From Sphingomonas sp. Leaf20 (GTDB lineage Bacteria; Pseudomonadota; Alphaproteobacteria; Sphingomonadales; Sphingomonadaceae): a DNA stretch of 54,051 nucleotides. The notes under the pieces were generated by a model. The model had not been told where the DNA came from and did not search any database. It saw only the letters and a list, made by a program, of their open reading frames with translations. The number at the start of each line of letters is the position of its first letter. Position 1 is the first letter of the stretch. A program made the position numbers and the translations under genes. Where the stretch lies: contig NZ_LMKN01000014.1 in the NCBI RefSeq assembly GCF_001421535.1, forward strand, positions 1-54,051, given 5' to 3'. Positions 34,778-42,477 of this stretch are shown here, in pieces.

Positions 34778-35005
34778 TGGAGTGGCCCTTGCTCACGCTC
34801 AAGCAGGCTGGCGTCGCGTAAATTGTTTGCGTGCACGCGACGCCAAGTCCGGTCACGTCAGATAGGCCCACTTGCGCGGCCAGTTCCCGCATGGGCGCCG
34901 ACCAGGCAAACCCGATCAGGTCATCAAGCGTGACACGGGGGTGGCCCCAGCGGTACATTCGCCTTGGATGCTAGACCGCCCTGGACTAGGAAAGCCGTTA
35001 GCTGC

Positions 35006-35530
35006 TCAGGCGATCAGCCACGTCCCGTCGGGCTCCTTGTGGACCTTGTTCTGCCACAGGTAGCTCTCGCCGCTGTCGTTGGCGGTAAACAGGATGTCGA
35101 AGGCGAACTCGTTCGCAGCGATCCGCCGCCAGTTCTGGATACGGGTGACGGTAAGGCATCCGACCATATCGTGATGTCGCATCCGCTTTGCCGGCGACAT
35201 GGCACCCGACCATCCATTGAACATGACAGTCCCTCGCGATCCGACGAATTTTTCGACCAGGCCCCGTGTCGCCATGTCGTCCTGCACGCACATCAGCGTG
35301 ACGATATACGGGCGCAGCGTCGACAGAGCGGCCGTCACGTCGGTCTTCAACGATGCCGGTGCGGAACCGAGCGCCTTATCGACAGCGGCGGACTGGGTAG
35401 GGTTAGGCTGGGCCAACAAGGTCGTAACAGCGGCATCTGCCTGAGCCGAAAGTCCAGCCAGGGCGATCATGCCTATACCCATTCCGATTAGCCGGCCCGG
35501 CGAGATATGGCGCTTCCGATCGAAATACAT
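35006..35530 (-). CDS. Secreted protein of unknown function, 174 aa
   Basis: The start ATG 35530 has AGGGAG as ribosome binding site. A signal peptide is evident (basic start, then IGMGIGMIALAGLSAQADA), so the mature protein is probably periplasmic. The mature part has two cysteines that could form a disulfide, and ends in a segment with SYLWQNKVHKEPDGTWLIA, which looks like the last strands of a small beta-rich domain. I do not recognise a family. It stands alone, with an RHH gene upstream on the same strand. Confidence 0.75.
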   Translation of the reverse strand: MYFDRKRHISPGRLIGMGIGMIALAGLSAQADAAVTTLLAQPNPTQSAAVDKALGSAPASLKTDVTAALSTLRPYIVTLMCVQDDMATRGLVEKFVGSRGTVMFNGWSGAMSPAKRMRHHDMVGCLTVTRIQNWRRIAANEFAFDILFTANDSGESYLWQNKVHKEPDGTWLIA

Positions 35531-35611
35531 TTGGCCGCTCCCTTTCAATCTGCGTTTCTGCGTTACCATAACCGGCTTATACGCCTTGTGACCGTCCACT
35601 AATCGCCGGCG

Positions 35612-35995
35612 TTATCGCACTTTTCCGCGCCACGGTTCTATTCCCTGGCGGTCAAGTTCGGCTCGGATCATTCGCATTTTTTCAGGCGATGCAATTGCCC
35701 GCAACAGCATCAGCGTTTCGATCTGAGCGGCGTTCGGTATTGCCAGCTCCGGCTGCACTTGGGCGCTTGCGCTATTACCGGTATCAGCGAGCCGATCGCG
35801 GAGTTCGTCCAGCGTTTCGCCCATATCGATCATGGCCGCACGGATACTTGCCAGCTCTTCCTCGACCCGATCGATCTGATCAAGGCGGTCACGTATGAAG
35901 GCCGCGATACCGACCCCCCGTTGTTCGGCTTGGGCGGCAAAAACAAGCGCCTGCCCCTCCCTCAACCGGACCTTGATGGAATCTGACAGCGCCAT
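35612..35995 (-). CDS. Ribbon-helix-helix/coiled-coil DNA-binding protein (relaxosome- or partition-type)
   Basis: This 127-aa protein starts with SIKVRLREGQALVFAAQ and a second helix IAAFIRDRLDQ, the pattern of an RHH dimer (strand, helix, helix). A coiled-coil-like stretch follows (RVEEELASIRAAMIDMGETLDELRDRL is highly heptad-like; shown only as the region about residues 45-71). ATG 35995 is preceded by GGAGG. Proteins of this build include MobC/TraY-type relaxosome proteins and ParR-type centromere binders. Three arrays of 11-bp repeats lie 290-490 bases upstream of its start, and are plausible binding sites. No relaxase or ParM-type gene is near, so the role is open. Confidence 0.65.
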   Translation of the reverse strand: MALSDSIKVRLREGQALVFAAQAEQRGVGIAAFIRDRLDQIDRVEEELASIRAAMIDMGETLDELRDRLADTGNSASAQVQPELAIPNAAQIETLMLLRAIASPEKMRMIRAELDRQGIEPWRGKVR

Positions 35996-36010
35996 ATTGC
36001 CTCCAACCAC

Positions 36011-36287
36011 AGGGTGGACCCAATTTTACATGATAAACTACAATGATTATAGTTAGTTGCACCATAATAGGGTCCGCGTAGGGTCCCACCTAAACGCAAA
36101 CTTTGGGCAACTGGCGTTATTTATCAATGACTTACCGGCACCGAAAGGTGCGTATGGTGTACGACCCGAAATCACGGATTTAAGGATCGAAAATGAAGCC
36201 CTGACAGGTCCGAAACGGGCTGGCCGAGCTTAAGGGGGTCCAAACTACCCTGATGAGTGCAGCTCAGCAGGCAAGCTTGCCCAATGA
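36011..36287. other. Upstream region of the RHH gene
   Basis: No gene is seen. The first part is AT-rich (near 36030-36080) and probably contains the RHH gene promoter on the minus strand. Repeated short GGGTCC/GGACC half-sites occur (for example 36016-36019 and 36068-36090), which may be operator elements. Confidence 0.4.
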
Positions 36288-36342
36288 TGCAAGTGTGATG
36301 CGTTTATAGTGCAAATATAATGCAATTATGATGCATTCTTGC
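36288..36342. repeat. Array A: five 11-bp direct repeats
   Basis: TGC recurs at 36288, 36299, 36310, 36321 and 36332, exactly every 11 bases. The units are TGCAAGTGTGA, TGCGTTTATAG, TGCAAATATAA, TGCAATTATGA and TGCATTCTTGC. One helical turn per unit means a protein could bind the same face along the array. Confidence 0.8.
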
Positions 36343-36372
36343 GCAAAAGACGCTCTCCAGAAAGGATTGGAG

Positions 36373-36438
36373 TGCAAATAGGGGGCAATTAGGGTGCGGA
36401 TAGAGTGCAGGAAGGGTGCAAATTAGGAGCACTGACGT
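36373..36438. repeat. Array B: five to six 11-bp direct repeats
   Basis: Units start at 36373, 36384, 36395, 36406, 36417 and (weak) 36428: TGCAAATAGGG, GGCAATTAGGG, TGCGGATAGAG, TGCAGGAAGGG, TGCAAATTAGG. The consensus matches array A in its first seven bases (TGCAAAT). Confidence 0.8.
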
Positions 36439-36487
36439 ACATCGGACGCCAGATGGACGCCAGACGGACGCCAGACGGACGCCAAAT
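36433..36487. repeat. Array C: 11-bp GGACGCCAGAC-type tandem repeats
   Basis: Four near-identical units start at 36444, 36455, 36466 and 36477 (GGACGCCAGAT, GGACGCCAGAC twice, GGACGCCAAAT), with a degenerate fifth at 36433. The period is again 11, although the sequence differs from arrays A and B. Confidence 0.85.
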
Positions 36488-36522
36488 GTTGATCCGGCTT
36501 ACGGCACTCAGGCGTGATCGCT

Positions 36523-36894
36523 CTAGTTGGCTTCGAGACGCCGGCGTATCTCCTGCCTGTCACCCATTATCAAAAGAGTATCGTTGATAAATCTCTCAAG
36601 ATTCTGGTTTAGGTCGTAAATGATTCCCCCCAACAGCAATCGCTGATGGCCTGAAAACCCGTCACGCATTTCCAGCATCAACATTCTCGCCAATGACACG
36701 AACTGCTCAGCCTCCTCGGCCATCCATTCGGCATAAACATCCTTGGAACAGCTCATGCCAATTGGCCTGTTCAGCGTGATCTCTGTCATCCTAAGACACA
36801 GCAAATTCTCAAGCTCGCCAAGACCTGATCCAGGCTGCCGGCATTCATCCAGCCCGCCCAGCAATTCCCGCATTTTCTGTTTCAGATCGCTCAC
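36523..36894 (-). CDS. Helical protein of unknown function, 123 aa
   Basis: A good ribosome binding site (GAGGAGG) precedes ATG 36894. The protein is mainly helical and acidic, without signal peptide, membrane segment or a motif I can name; the middle part is rich in Met, Leu and Glu. Its gene ends 36 bases from the 11-bp repeat arrays. It may be a plasmid-specific accessory protein. Confidence 0.65.
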   Translation of the reverse strand: MSDLKQKMRELLGGLDECRQPGSGLGELENLLCLRMTEITLNRPIGMSCSKDVYAEWMAEEAEQFVSLARMLMLEMRDGFSGHQRLLLGGIIYDLNQNLERFINDTLLIMGDRQEIRRRLEAN

Positions 36895-36914
36895 CGCGAT
36901 GCCTCCTCACCTAG

Positions 36915-37080
36915 AATGGAGGCAGGCCCGGCGCGCAAAGCCGGGTGTTAGGAACCCTGCACAAGCACAAGGCGCTGCCACCTTTGGGCAAGCCTTGGAC
37001 ATGCGTGACAGCCACCCGGCCGAGAAGCTCTCGACCGGACTTGTGATCATCGGGGTTCCTACGCCCCACGGCCGGGATTG
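36915..37080 (+). ncRNA. Highly structured segment, possible regulatory or C4-like antisense RNA
   Basis: Between two divergent genes, two copies of the helix CCCGGC/GCCGGG occur (36927-36932 with 36940-36945; 37015-37020 with 37071-37076). The second helix encloses a small hairpin CGAGA-AGC-TCTCG (37021-37033). TAGGAACCC (36949-36957) is perfectly complementary to GGGTTCCTA (37053-37061). The layout recalls C4-type phage/plasmid antisense RNAs from memory, which was not verified. It could also be a leader element of the downstream HAD gene (start 37189). Strand is assumed. Confidence 0.4.
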
Positions 37081-37188
37081 ACCGAACCGCAGGTCTATGG
37101 TCGCAGAAGGGGACGCTTCGGACAAGCAGCTGCAGCAGAGACGGGCGTTTTGACGATCATTCCCCCATCGAGCCAGGACGATCCTGCC

Positions 37189-38271
37189 ATGAGCGATCCC
37201 CTTCCGAGTTTCCGTACACTGGCCGAGCAAACCGCCTACACTGCCGTCCTGGCTGACCTCGCCGGCCGCGATCGGGGAAACGAGGCGGTCATGATCTTCC
37301 GCGAACCGACCGACCCGGACGCGGCGGTGGTCGCCGATGCCATGATCCGCGCCGGCAACGTCAGCGATGAGCTGTACGCCCGCCTGCTTGCCGCTGCCGA
37401 TCACCTCTATGCTCCACCGCCGGTCACCCGTGCAGTCGCATTCGATGCGTTTGGTACGCTGGTCCATATCGGTCGCAAGCGGCATCCATTCGAGCGGCTG
37501 ATCCGGCAGGCCCGTGACCGGGCGGAGGCCCTGCCCTGGCCGATGGTCCAGCCGATCGGCCTCGCGGACTATGCCGCTGCACTGGGGTTGCCGCACCCGG
37601 ACGCCGAGCTGGCGATGCTGGAGGAAGAACTGGCGACGATCGCGCTGTACCCCGACACGCTGGATGCGTTGCGGCGGGTCCGGGAGCAGGGTGTGAGGAT
37701 CGCCGTCGCCTCCAACCTAGCCCTGCCCTATGCGGCTCCATTGAAGGCCCTCCTGGGCAATCTGGTGGATGTCTGGCACTTCTCCTTCGATGCAGGCGCG
37801 GTCAAGCCTGACAGGCCGTTCTACGCCGGCCTGACGGCCAAGCTCGGCTGCGAGGCCAGTGAACTGCTGATGGTGGGCGATACCTGGCGCGACGATATCG
37901 TCGGCGCCGTCCAGGCCGGATCGCGTGCGCGGTGGGTCGATCGCGAGGGCCGTGCGTCCCCTGCCCGCCGATTTATCGCCGTTCGCGAACTGGGTGAAGC
38001 CTATCCCGATCGTCGGAGAGCGGGGCAGATGACGGAGCTGGAACTTGTCCGCAGCGGCATCGATGCAAATCTTGACTACCTTCATGCCCAGCGGTGGGCG
38101 CTTCAGGCGGCACAGTTGCGGCAGACCCTTACGAAGGCCCCGGACACGGAAAAGCCAGCTGCGACGCGAGCGCTGGACGATCATTACGACACGCGAGATC
38201 AGCCTGAGACCAGCCGTGCTGCCCTTATGCGGAACGCGATTGCGACTATCGCGGCACGCAAGCATGCGTGA
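37189..38271 (+). CDS. HAD-superfamily hydrolase with extra N- and C-terminal regions
   Basis: This 360-aa protein has a haloacid-dehalogenase core: motif I VAFDAFGTL (about 84-91, nucleophile Asp86), motif II VASN (about 173), the motif III lysine in AVKPDRP (about 203) and motif IV MVGDTWRDD (about 228). An N-terminal 80-residue region (PSFRTLAEQTAYTAVLADL) and a C-terminal helical tail are not part of the core. ATG 37189 with AGGA ten bases upstream was chosen; the frame stays open to a TTG at 37078. The substrate is unknown. Location in the plasmid backbone, behind the structured segment, is unusual for a metabolic phosphatase. Confidence 0.83.
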   Translation: MSDPLPSFRTLAEQTAYTAVLADLAGRDRGNEAVMIFREPTDPDAAVVADAMIRAGNVSDELYARLLAAADHLYAPPPVTRAVAFDAFGTLVHIGRKRHPFERLIRQARDRAEALPWPMVQPIGLADYAAALGLPHPDAELAMLEEELATIALYPDTLDALRRVREQGVRIAVASNLALPYAAPLKALLGNLVDVWHFSFDAGAVKPDRPFYAGLTAKLGCEASELLMVGDTWRDDIVGAVQAGSRARWVDREGRASPARRFIAVRELGEAYPDRRRAGQMTELELVRSGIDANLDYLHAQRWALQAAQLRQTLTKAPDTEKPAATRALDDHYDTRDQPETSRAALMRNAIATIAARKHA

Positions 38272-38422
38272 TGACCGCGCGGTACCGACCGTTGATGACG
38301 TTCAAACATTTCGCCCAACCCAGGAGGCTGGTAAGAGGATGTTCGAAAACATACGCTCTCATGACTCCTTTGCTGGCGAAGAGGCCAGCGGTTGCGTCGA
38401 CCTTGGCCGGTGTGCTGCGGGC

Positions 38423-38448
38423 GCCTGATCGACGACGATCGATCAGGC
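38423..38448. terminator. Hairpin between convergent HAD and HNH genes
   Basis: GCCTGATCGA and TCGATCAGGC form a perfect 10-bp stem around six bases, 150 bases after the HAD gene and 65 bases before the end of the HNH gene. It is suited to stop transcription from both sides, although no T-run follows. Confidence 0.55.
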
Positions 38449-38512
38449 TCTCATCGGCGGGTTGGTTAGCACACTACCCGTATCCGTCGCTGGGCCTATC
38501 CTCCGTTTAAGT

Positions 38513-39079
38513 TCAGGCGTCGGACGAACCTGCCCCACCGTACAGTGTAGATTGCCTCTGCGTCCGGTCACGGGGAGTGACGTATCCGGCAATCGCGAAC
38601 CTTGGCGGCTTCCCCCCTGCCCCGGCCCGCGAAAGACGATGCGCGAGGCGCTCTCGTGTGAGCTGAGGATCTTCGTACAGGTCACGCAGTGCGCACAGGC
38701 GAAAGACGTTCCACCATCGCTGCCAGCGGTGTTCGGCCGCATCGTGGAGCATATGGCAGCGCTGGCATAATGCGGAGAGATTGCCCGGCAGGTTGTGGCC
38801 CGGATCATGATCGAGATGCGCGCAGGCGAGCACGACATAGGTCGTACGGACGCTAAGCATGTCCAACCGTTCGCGAACCGCGATCCGTCGACCACGGTCC
38901 GAACGCCAATAGCCGGTATCGGCATCCCACCATCGCCCGTCGCCAAGATGCGCGACGAAGCGCAGATGCGGCCGCGCACATCGCTCGCAGCGCGCACCGG
39001 CACGATCGAAACGGATCGTATCCGACAGCTGCTGCCAATCGATCGGGTAAAGCCAGCGGTTCTCGGGGCGGATCGGCAT
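38513..39079 (-). CDS. HNH-type nuclease domain protein
   Basis: This 188-aa protein starts MPIRPENRWLYP. A zinc-binding pair CERC is at residues 31-34 and the HNH core follows: AHLDHDP (His88, Asp90, His91), Asn100, and CQRCHMLHD (Cys105, Cys108, His109, His112). Such proteins are common on sphingomonad plasmids and phages, usually as homing-type or restriction-associated nucleases. ATG 39079 was chosen over an upstream ATG at 39112. No methylase gene is adjacent, so it is not obviously part of a restriction system. Confidence 0.8.
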   Translation of the reverse strand: MPIRPENRWLYPIDWQQLSDTIRFDRAGARCERCARPHLRFVAHLGDGRWWDADTGYWRSDRGRRIAVRERLDMLSVRTTYVVLACAHLDHDPGHNLPGNLSALCQRCHMLHDAAEHRWQRWWNVFRLCALRDLYEDPQLTRERLAHRLSRAGAGGKPPRFAIAGYVTPRDRTQRQSTLYGGAGSSDA

Positions 39080-39697
39080 CACGACTATATGAGTCAGTGC
39101 GGACACGAACAAAAGCGAAATCTACGACATGTCGTCATGTCGACGTGTTTACATGTGAGTTCGTCGACGCGCTGATCTGGTTTCACTCCGGGACGCTGTC
39201 TCGTGGGAATGTCGAGGTGTCGATGACACGATTTGTCGAGGACATCGGGCTTGAGGCCATGCTGTCGAAACCTCCAAACCGCGTGTCGTATCGCCACTCA
39301 CGTACCGCCGGCCAACATGTCGACATGGGCGATCTTTGGGCCAGCCATCTTCGAACCGCCCAACGCAAAGCGCACGCGGACGGCCACTCGGTCGGCTCGG
39401 GCAGATGTTTCAGGTAAAGCCGCGAACCGCGCCACAACCCATCGTCTAATGCCACCACCCTGTCCGGTGCGTATTTGCCTGGCTGCCGCACTGGGTGCGA
39501 TCGGCATCTGCACAACACCATATGCGGCTCCCGAACGATCGGATGTAGAGAACACCATCGTGTCCGTCGGGCTATATCTAGAATGTCGACATGTATGATC
39601 GTCCACGTGTGTAAGTCTCGACATACAGCAGGACGAAAGCGATCGTCCTCGTCAGCGGTGTTGCACTGTCGCCATGTAGACATGTAGGAGAGCCGAC
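39080..39697. repeat. Palindrome-rich region upstream of parA, probable centromere/operator
   Basis: No convincing gene is present. Palindromes cluster here: ACGACATGTCGT (39124-39135), CATGTCGACATG (39316-39327) and ATGTCGACAT (39583-39592), with degenerate copies at 39136-39147, 39205-39240, 39615-39625 and CATGTAGACATGTAG at 39673-39687 just before parA. In type Ib systems the centromere usually lies upstream of parA and is bound by the RHH partner; the position fits. Confidence 0.65.
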
Positions 39698-40384
39698 ATG
39701 CCGACTATCGCAATCATCAGCCAGAAGGGGGGGGCCGGCAAGACGACGCTGGCGCTCCATCTCGCCGCTGCCGCTCATGACGCAGGGCGTGTCGCGCTCG
39801 TCATCGACACCGATCCCCAAGCGACGGCCAGCCAATGGGCCAGCTGGCGCCAGGATGCGCCCCCGGAAGTCATCGACAGCCCACCGCCGCGGCTTGCTGC
39901 CAAGATCGAGCAGGCAATAGGGCAGGGGGCGGAGTTCATCGTCATCGATACGCCGCCCCATGCCGACAGTGCCGCGCGTGCTGCCGTCGAGATCGCCGAC
40001 CTGGTCCTGATCCCGTGTCGTCCCAGCGCTTTCGATCTGTCGGCAATCCAGACGACGGCGAAGCTCGTGCAGTTGCTCCGCAAGCCTGCCTTCGTCGTGT
40101 TCACGGCCGGCTCGCCCAATGCGCCGCGCATGTACCAGGAAGCCGGCGAACTGGTCGAGGGCTTCGGTACGCCGGCCTGCCCGATCCAGATCCCCGACCG
40201 TGCCGCCTTTCGCCACGCCAGTGCGGAAGGGCGCACCGTCATGGAATTCGAGCCCGACGGCAAAGCGGCGGACGATGTTCGACAGATCTACGAGTGGACG
40301 TGTCGACAGCTCAACCTGTCGACACACGCAGCGAAGAAGTCTGGCTCCAAGGCCATGATGAAGAAGGGAAAAACACTAGCATGA
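39698..40384 (+). CDS. parA: ParA-type partition ATPase (short, type Ib-like)
   Basis: This 228-aa Walker-type ATPase has the deviant Walker A motif KGGAGKTT with the signature lysine (residues 10-17), the A' motif VIDTDPQAT (Asp37, Asp39) and Walker B FIVIDTPPH. It lacks the N-terminal HTH of type Ia ParA, so autoregulation probably relies on the small downstream RHH protein. Its stop overlaps the partner's start (ATGA at 40381). The 3' end of the gene carries two TGTCGACA palindromes (40301-40308, 40317-40324). Confidence 0.93.
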   Translation: MPTIAIISQKGGAGKTTLALHLAAAAHDAGRVALVIDTDPQATASQWASWRQDAPPEVIDSPPPRLAAKIEQAIGQGAEFIVIDTPPHADSAARAAVEIADLVLIPCRPSAFDLSAIQTTAKLVQLLRKPAFVVFTAGSPNAPRMYQEAGELVEGFGTPACPIQIPDRAAFRHASAEGRTVMEFEPDGKAADDVRQIYEWTCRQLNLSTHAAKKSGSKAMMKKGKTLA

Positions 40385-40695
40385 GCCGCAAGCCGTCTTT
40401 TGCAAATCTGCGTGATCGCACTGCGCCCGAGCCGGTCGTGGCACTCCAATCGACACAACAGGTTGCCGGACAAACGACAAATCAGCCGTCGACCCCAGCG
40501 CTGGCGGGGCAGGGTGGGGCATCGGGTCCCGCCAGCCGCCAAGGCCGCAAGCAGATCGCCGGGTTCTTCACACCCGAAATGTCGTTCGCCATGCATACGC
40601 TGGCGCGACGGCAGGGCAGGAGCCTCCAGTCGCTGATGGCGGAGGCCTTTAACGACGTGTTACGCAAGCACGGGGAAAGCCCTATCGGGGATTGA
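40381..40695 (+). CDS. Small RHH partition partner of ParA (ParG/ParB-like)
   Basis: This 104-aa protein has a long flexible N-terminus rich in Ala, Gln and Thr, and a C-terminal RHH-like domain (FFTPEMSFAMHTLARRQG, then SLQSLMAEAFNDVLRKHG). That build, mobile tail plus C-terminal RHH, matches ParG-type centromere binders, where the tail stimulates the ATPase. Translation is coupled to parA by ATGA. The TGTCGACA palindromes upstream of and in parA are likely sites. Confidence 0.82.
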   Translation: MSRKPSFANLRDRTAPEPVVALQSTQQVAGQTTNQPSTPALAGQGGASGPASRQGRKQIAGFFTPEMSFAMHTLARRQGRSLQSLMAEAFNDVLRKHGESPIGD

Positions 40696-41038
40696 TGGAA
40701 GGCCGCTCTCGTCACCTTGATTTCGGTCGGCAAGCTGGTGTGGGATGGGCGCTTATTGCGCGAAAATCACACGCAGCCACATTCGGGGGTTGCCATAAGA
40801 CAGCCTTTTTTCCCGACCCGACTACTGTTCGGGCTCACCAATCAACGCTCGAAAATGCGTTGATCGCTCGATCATCCTGCAAATATCACGACGGTTCAGC
40901 CACCGGTGCGGCCTGAGGGTTCAGATGCATAATCCGCATGATCCCTTAGGGAGCATTCGCGCCGACAAAGTCGGCGCGTTCAGGGTTTTCCGCGTGTTAT
41001 TCGGTAGTGATCGTCAGGTACCGTCGCTGTGTTTGTCG
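40696..41038. other. Spacer between the par operon and the winged-helix gene
   Basis: No gene is visible. The only feature is the hairpin at 40958-40978. The two flanking genes converge on it. Confidence 0.5.
40958..40978. terminator. Terminator hairpin between convergent operons
   Basis: CGCGCCGAC-AAA-GTCGGCGCG is a perfect 9-bp stem followed by TTCAGGGTTTT on the plus strand, a good intrinsic terminator for parA and its partner. It could also work for the opposite strand. Confidence 0.7.
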
Positions 41039-41881
41039 TTAGACAGAGCGTTGCCCGGCTAGGGCAACACCTTTGTCACCTGTATCTATAGAATTCATAA
41101 GCGGTTCTGGATCGTTTTGAGTTTCACGCTCTGTGCGATCGATCGCAGCGCCCAGCTTGGCAAGGATTTTACCCAAAGGACCATCCACGGTTATCTGCGC
41201 AAGCTCACGGCACGACAGCGTATCCAGCATCGCCGCGGTTTCCAGCTCATGATCCATGCGATGCTGAACGACGTCATCCGGCAGCGGTGCAGGACGCATC
41301 CAGCGGGGCAGGTAGGATCGGACGCTGCCAGGCAACAAAGGCCGATAGGCGTTTGATGTCTGAACGTAGCGCGGTCCGGGCCCTTCACTCTTCACGCGGT
41401 TAAAACGTCGCTGACGCACCAGAAAACCGATCGCTTCGAGGATCACGAGCGCGCGGCCGACCGTTGCACGACCAAGCCCCGTCGCCTCGGCAAGATAATC
41501 GTAGGAAGGATAGACGCGGCCGCGATTCAACCGCGCCAGTGTCAGGATTTCCTCAAAGACCCGGACGGCGCTGCCGGTCAGTTTGGCAATGCCCCGCTCG
41601 ACGGCCGTCAACGTCCGTTCCCCCGATCGCGCATCACGGCGCAAACGTCGCGCAGCATCAAGGGTCTTACGCGCGACATGCAGCAAACGGTCGGTTTCAC
41701 CCTTGGCCGGCACCGTCCAGAACGCCTCCTCGAAGCTGCCCGCCTCCAGGCTGTCGCGCAGCACAGGCGCGCCCGTCCGGTGCGGCGCACCCGATCGCCC
41801 CCCGGACCGCCCAGGCGACCGCTCGTGCGTCAGCCGGCCGAACGCCTTAAGCGCGGCATCGCCTATCGTTATAGTCCCCAT
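41039..41881 (-). CDS. Winged-helix replication/regulatory protein
   Basis: This 280-aa protein has a clear winged HTH in its middle (YPSYDYLAEATGLGRATVGRALVILEAIGFLVRQRR), with the wing at VRQRRFNRV. Proteins of this type often accompany RPA-family initiators on sphingomonad plasmids and may regulate or assist replication. ATG 41881 was chosen because GGGA precedes it; an upstream ATG at 41917 lacks a binding site. The 5' leader is opposite to the small RNA candidate at 41982-42065. Exact role is inference. Confidence 0.75.
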   Translation of the reverse strand: MGTITIGDAALKAFGRLTHERSPGRSGGRSGAPHRTGAPVLRDSLEAGSFEEAFWTVPAKGETDRLLHVARKTLDAARRLRRDARSGERTLTAVERGIAKLTGSAVRVFEEILTLARLNRGRVYPSYDYLAEATGLGRATVGRALVILEAIGFLVRQRRFNRVKSEGPGPRYVQTSNAYRPLLPGSVRSYLPRWMRPAPLPDDVVQHRMDHELETAAMLDTLSCRELAQITVDGPLGKILAKLGAAIDRTERETQNDPEPLMNSIDTGDKGVALAGQRSV

Positions 41882-41946
41882 CGTCCGTTCCCTTTTGAGG
41901 GTGGCGGAAACAGGCAAAAGTCAGCCGTGGCACGAAACGCGCATCC

Positions 41947-41975
41947 TTGAATTCAATCTGAAAAGCGCATATTTA
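41947..41975 (+). promoter_or_regulatory. Promoter for a small plus-strand RNA
   Basis: TTGAAT (41947-41952) and TATTTA (41970-41975) are separated by exactly 17 bases. Both resemble sigma-70 hexamers. No coding start follows, but a terminator does at 42040. Confidence 0.5.
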
Positions 41976-41981
41976 GGGATC

Positions 41982-42065
41982 GTTGTTGAAGCGATCGTTT
42001 GTGCTTGCCGGCACGAACCTAGTATGTGCTTTTGGGATGCCCGGCCTTTGTGCCGGGTTTCCTTT
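41982..42065 (+). ncRNA. Candidate counter-transcribed small RNA of about 80 nt
   Basis: Transcription from the promoter at 41947 would stop at the intrinsic terminator CCCGGC-CTTTGT-GCCGGG followed by TTTCCTTTT (42040-42065). The RNA would be antisense to the 5' leader of the winged-helix gene, and includes GTGCTTGCCGGCAC as a further hairpin. Counter-transcribed RNAs of this size control copy number on many plasmids. Expression is not demonstrated. Confidence 0.4.
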
Positions 42066-42325
42066 TATCCGCTCACAGCCATTCCTTCGTCACCAATGCC
42101 ATGGGCAAGATAGGGCAGGGTGCCGATCTGAGCGGCGTATGCATCCTGCGCCAGCGTAGACGCTGCGCGCGATGCGGCTCAGAAACGCCGGCACTTGTCC
42201 TCCCTTGCCGATGATCGTTACGGCCACATCCTCGCTCATCGGATCCGCAACAAACCGGATTCGACGAACGATAACTGCCGTTCAGTCATCCTTGCGGTTT
42301 ATGGGGGCAGGGCAAAGCGCCAAGG

Positions 42326-42455
42326 TTCGTGCTTTCACACGGAAAACCTGGGAAATGTTCGTGCTATTACACGGAAAACTCTCGCCGAGGTCCGATAGCT
42401 TGGCCGGGTAGGTCGACGAGCATCGAGTTTGCGTTCGTGCTATTACACGGAAAAC
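42326..42455 (+). repeat. Three 22-bp iterons 3' of repA
   Basis: Copies at 42326-42347, 42358-42379 and 42434-42455 share TTCGTGCT(A/T)T(T/C)ACACGG followed by AAAAC. The last two are identical. The spacings are 32 and 76 bases. They sit just after the repA stop. Confidence 0.88.
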
Positions 42456-42477
42456 CTCGTGCCTGCCTGCAGACGGA

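Larger units (their letters stand above)
41882..42477. other. Region between winged-helix gene and repA, probable part of the origin
   Basis: No gene is seen. It holds the small RNA candidate (41947-42065) and three iterons (42326-42455). The remainder, 42066-42325, shows no further repeat that I can define. Confidence 0.6.

Noticed and set aside
36433..36487. CRISPR array
   Set aside because: The repeats are 11 bp long and abut without spacers; no cas genes are present.
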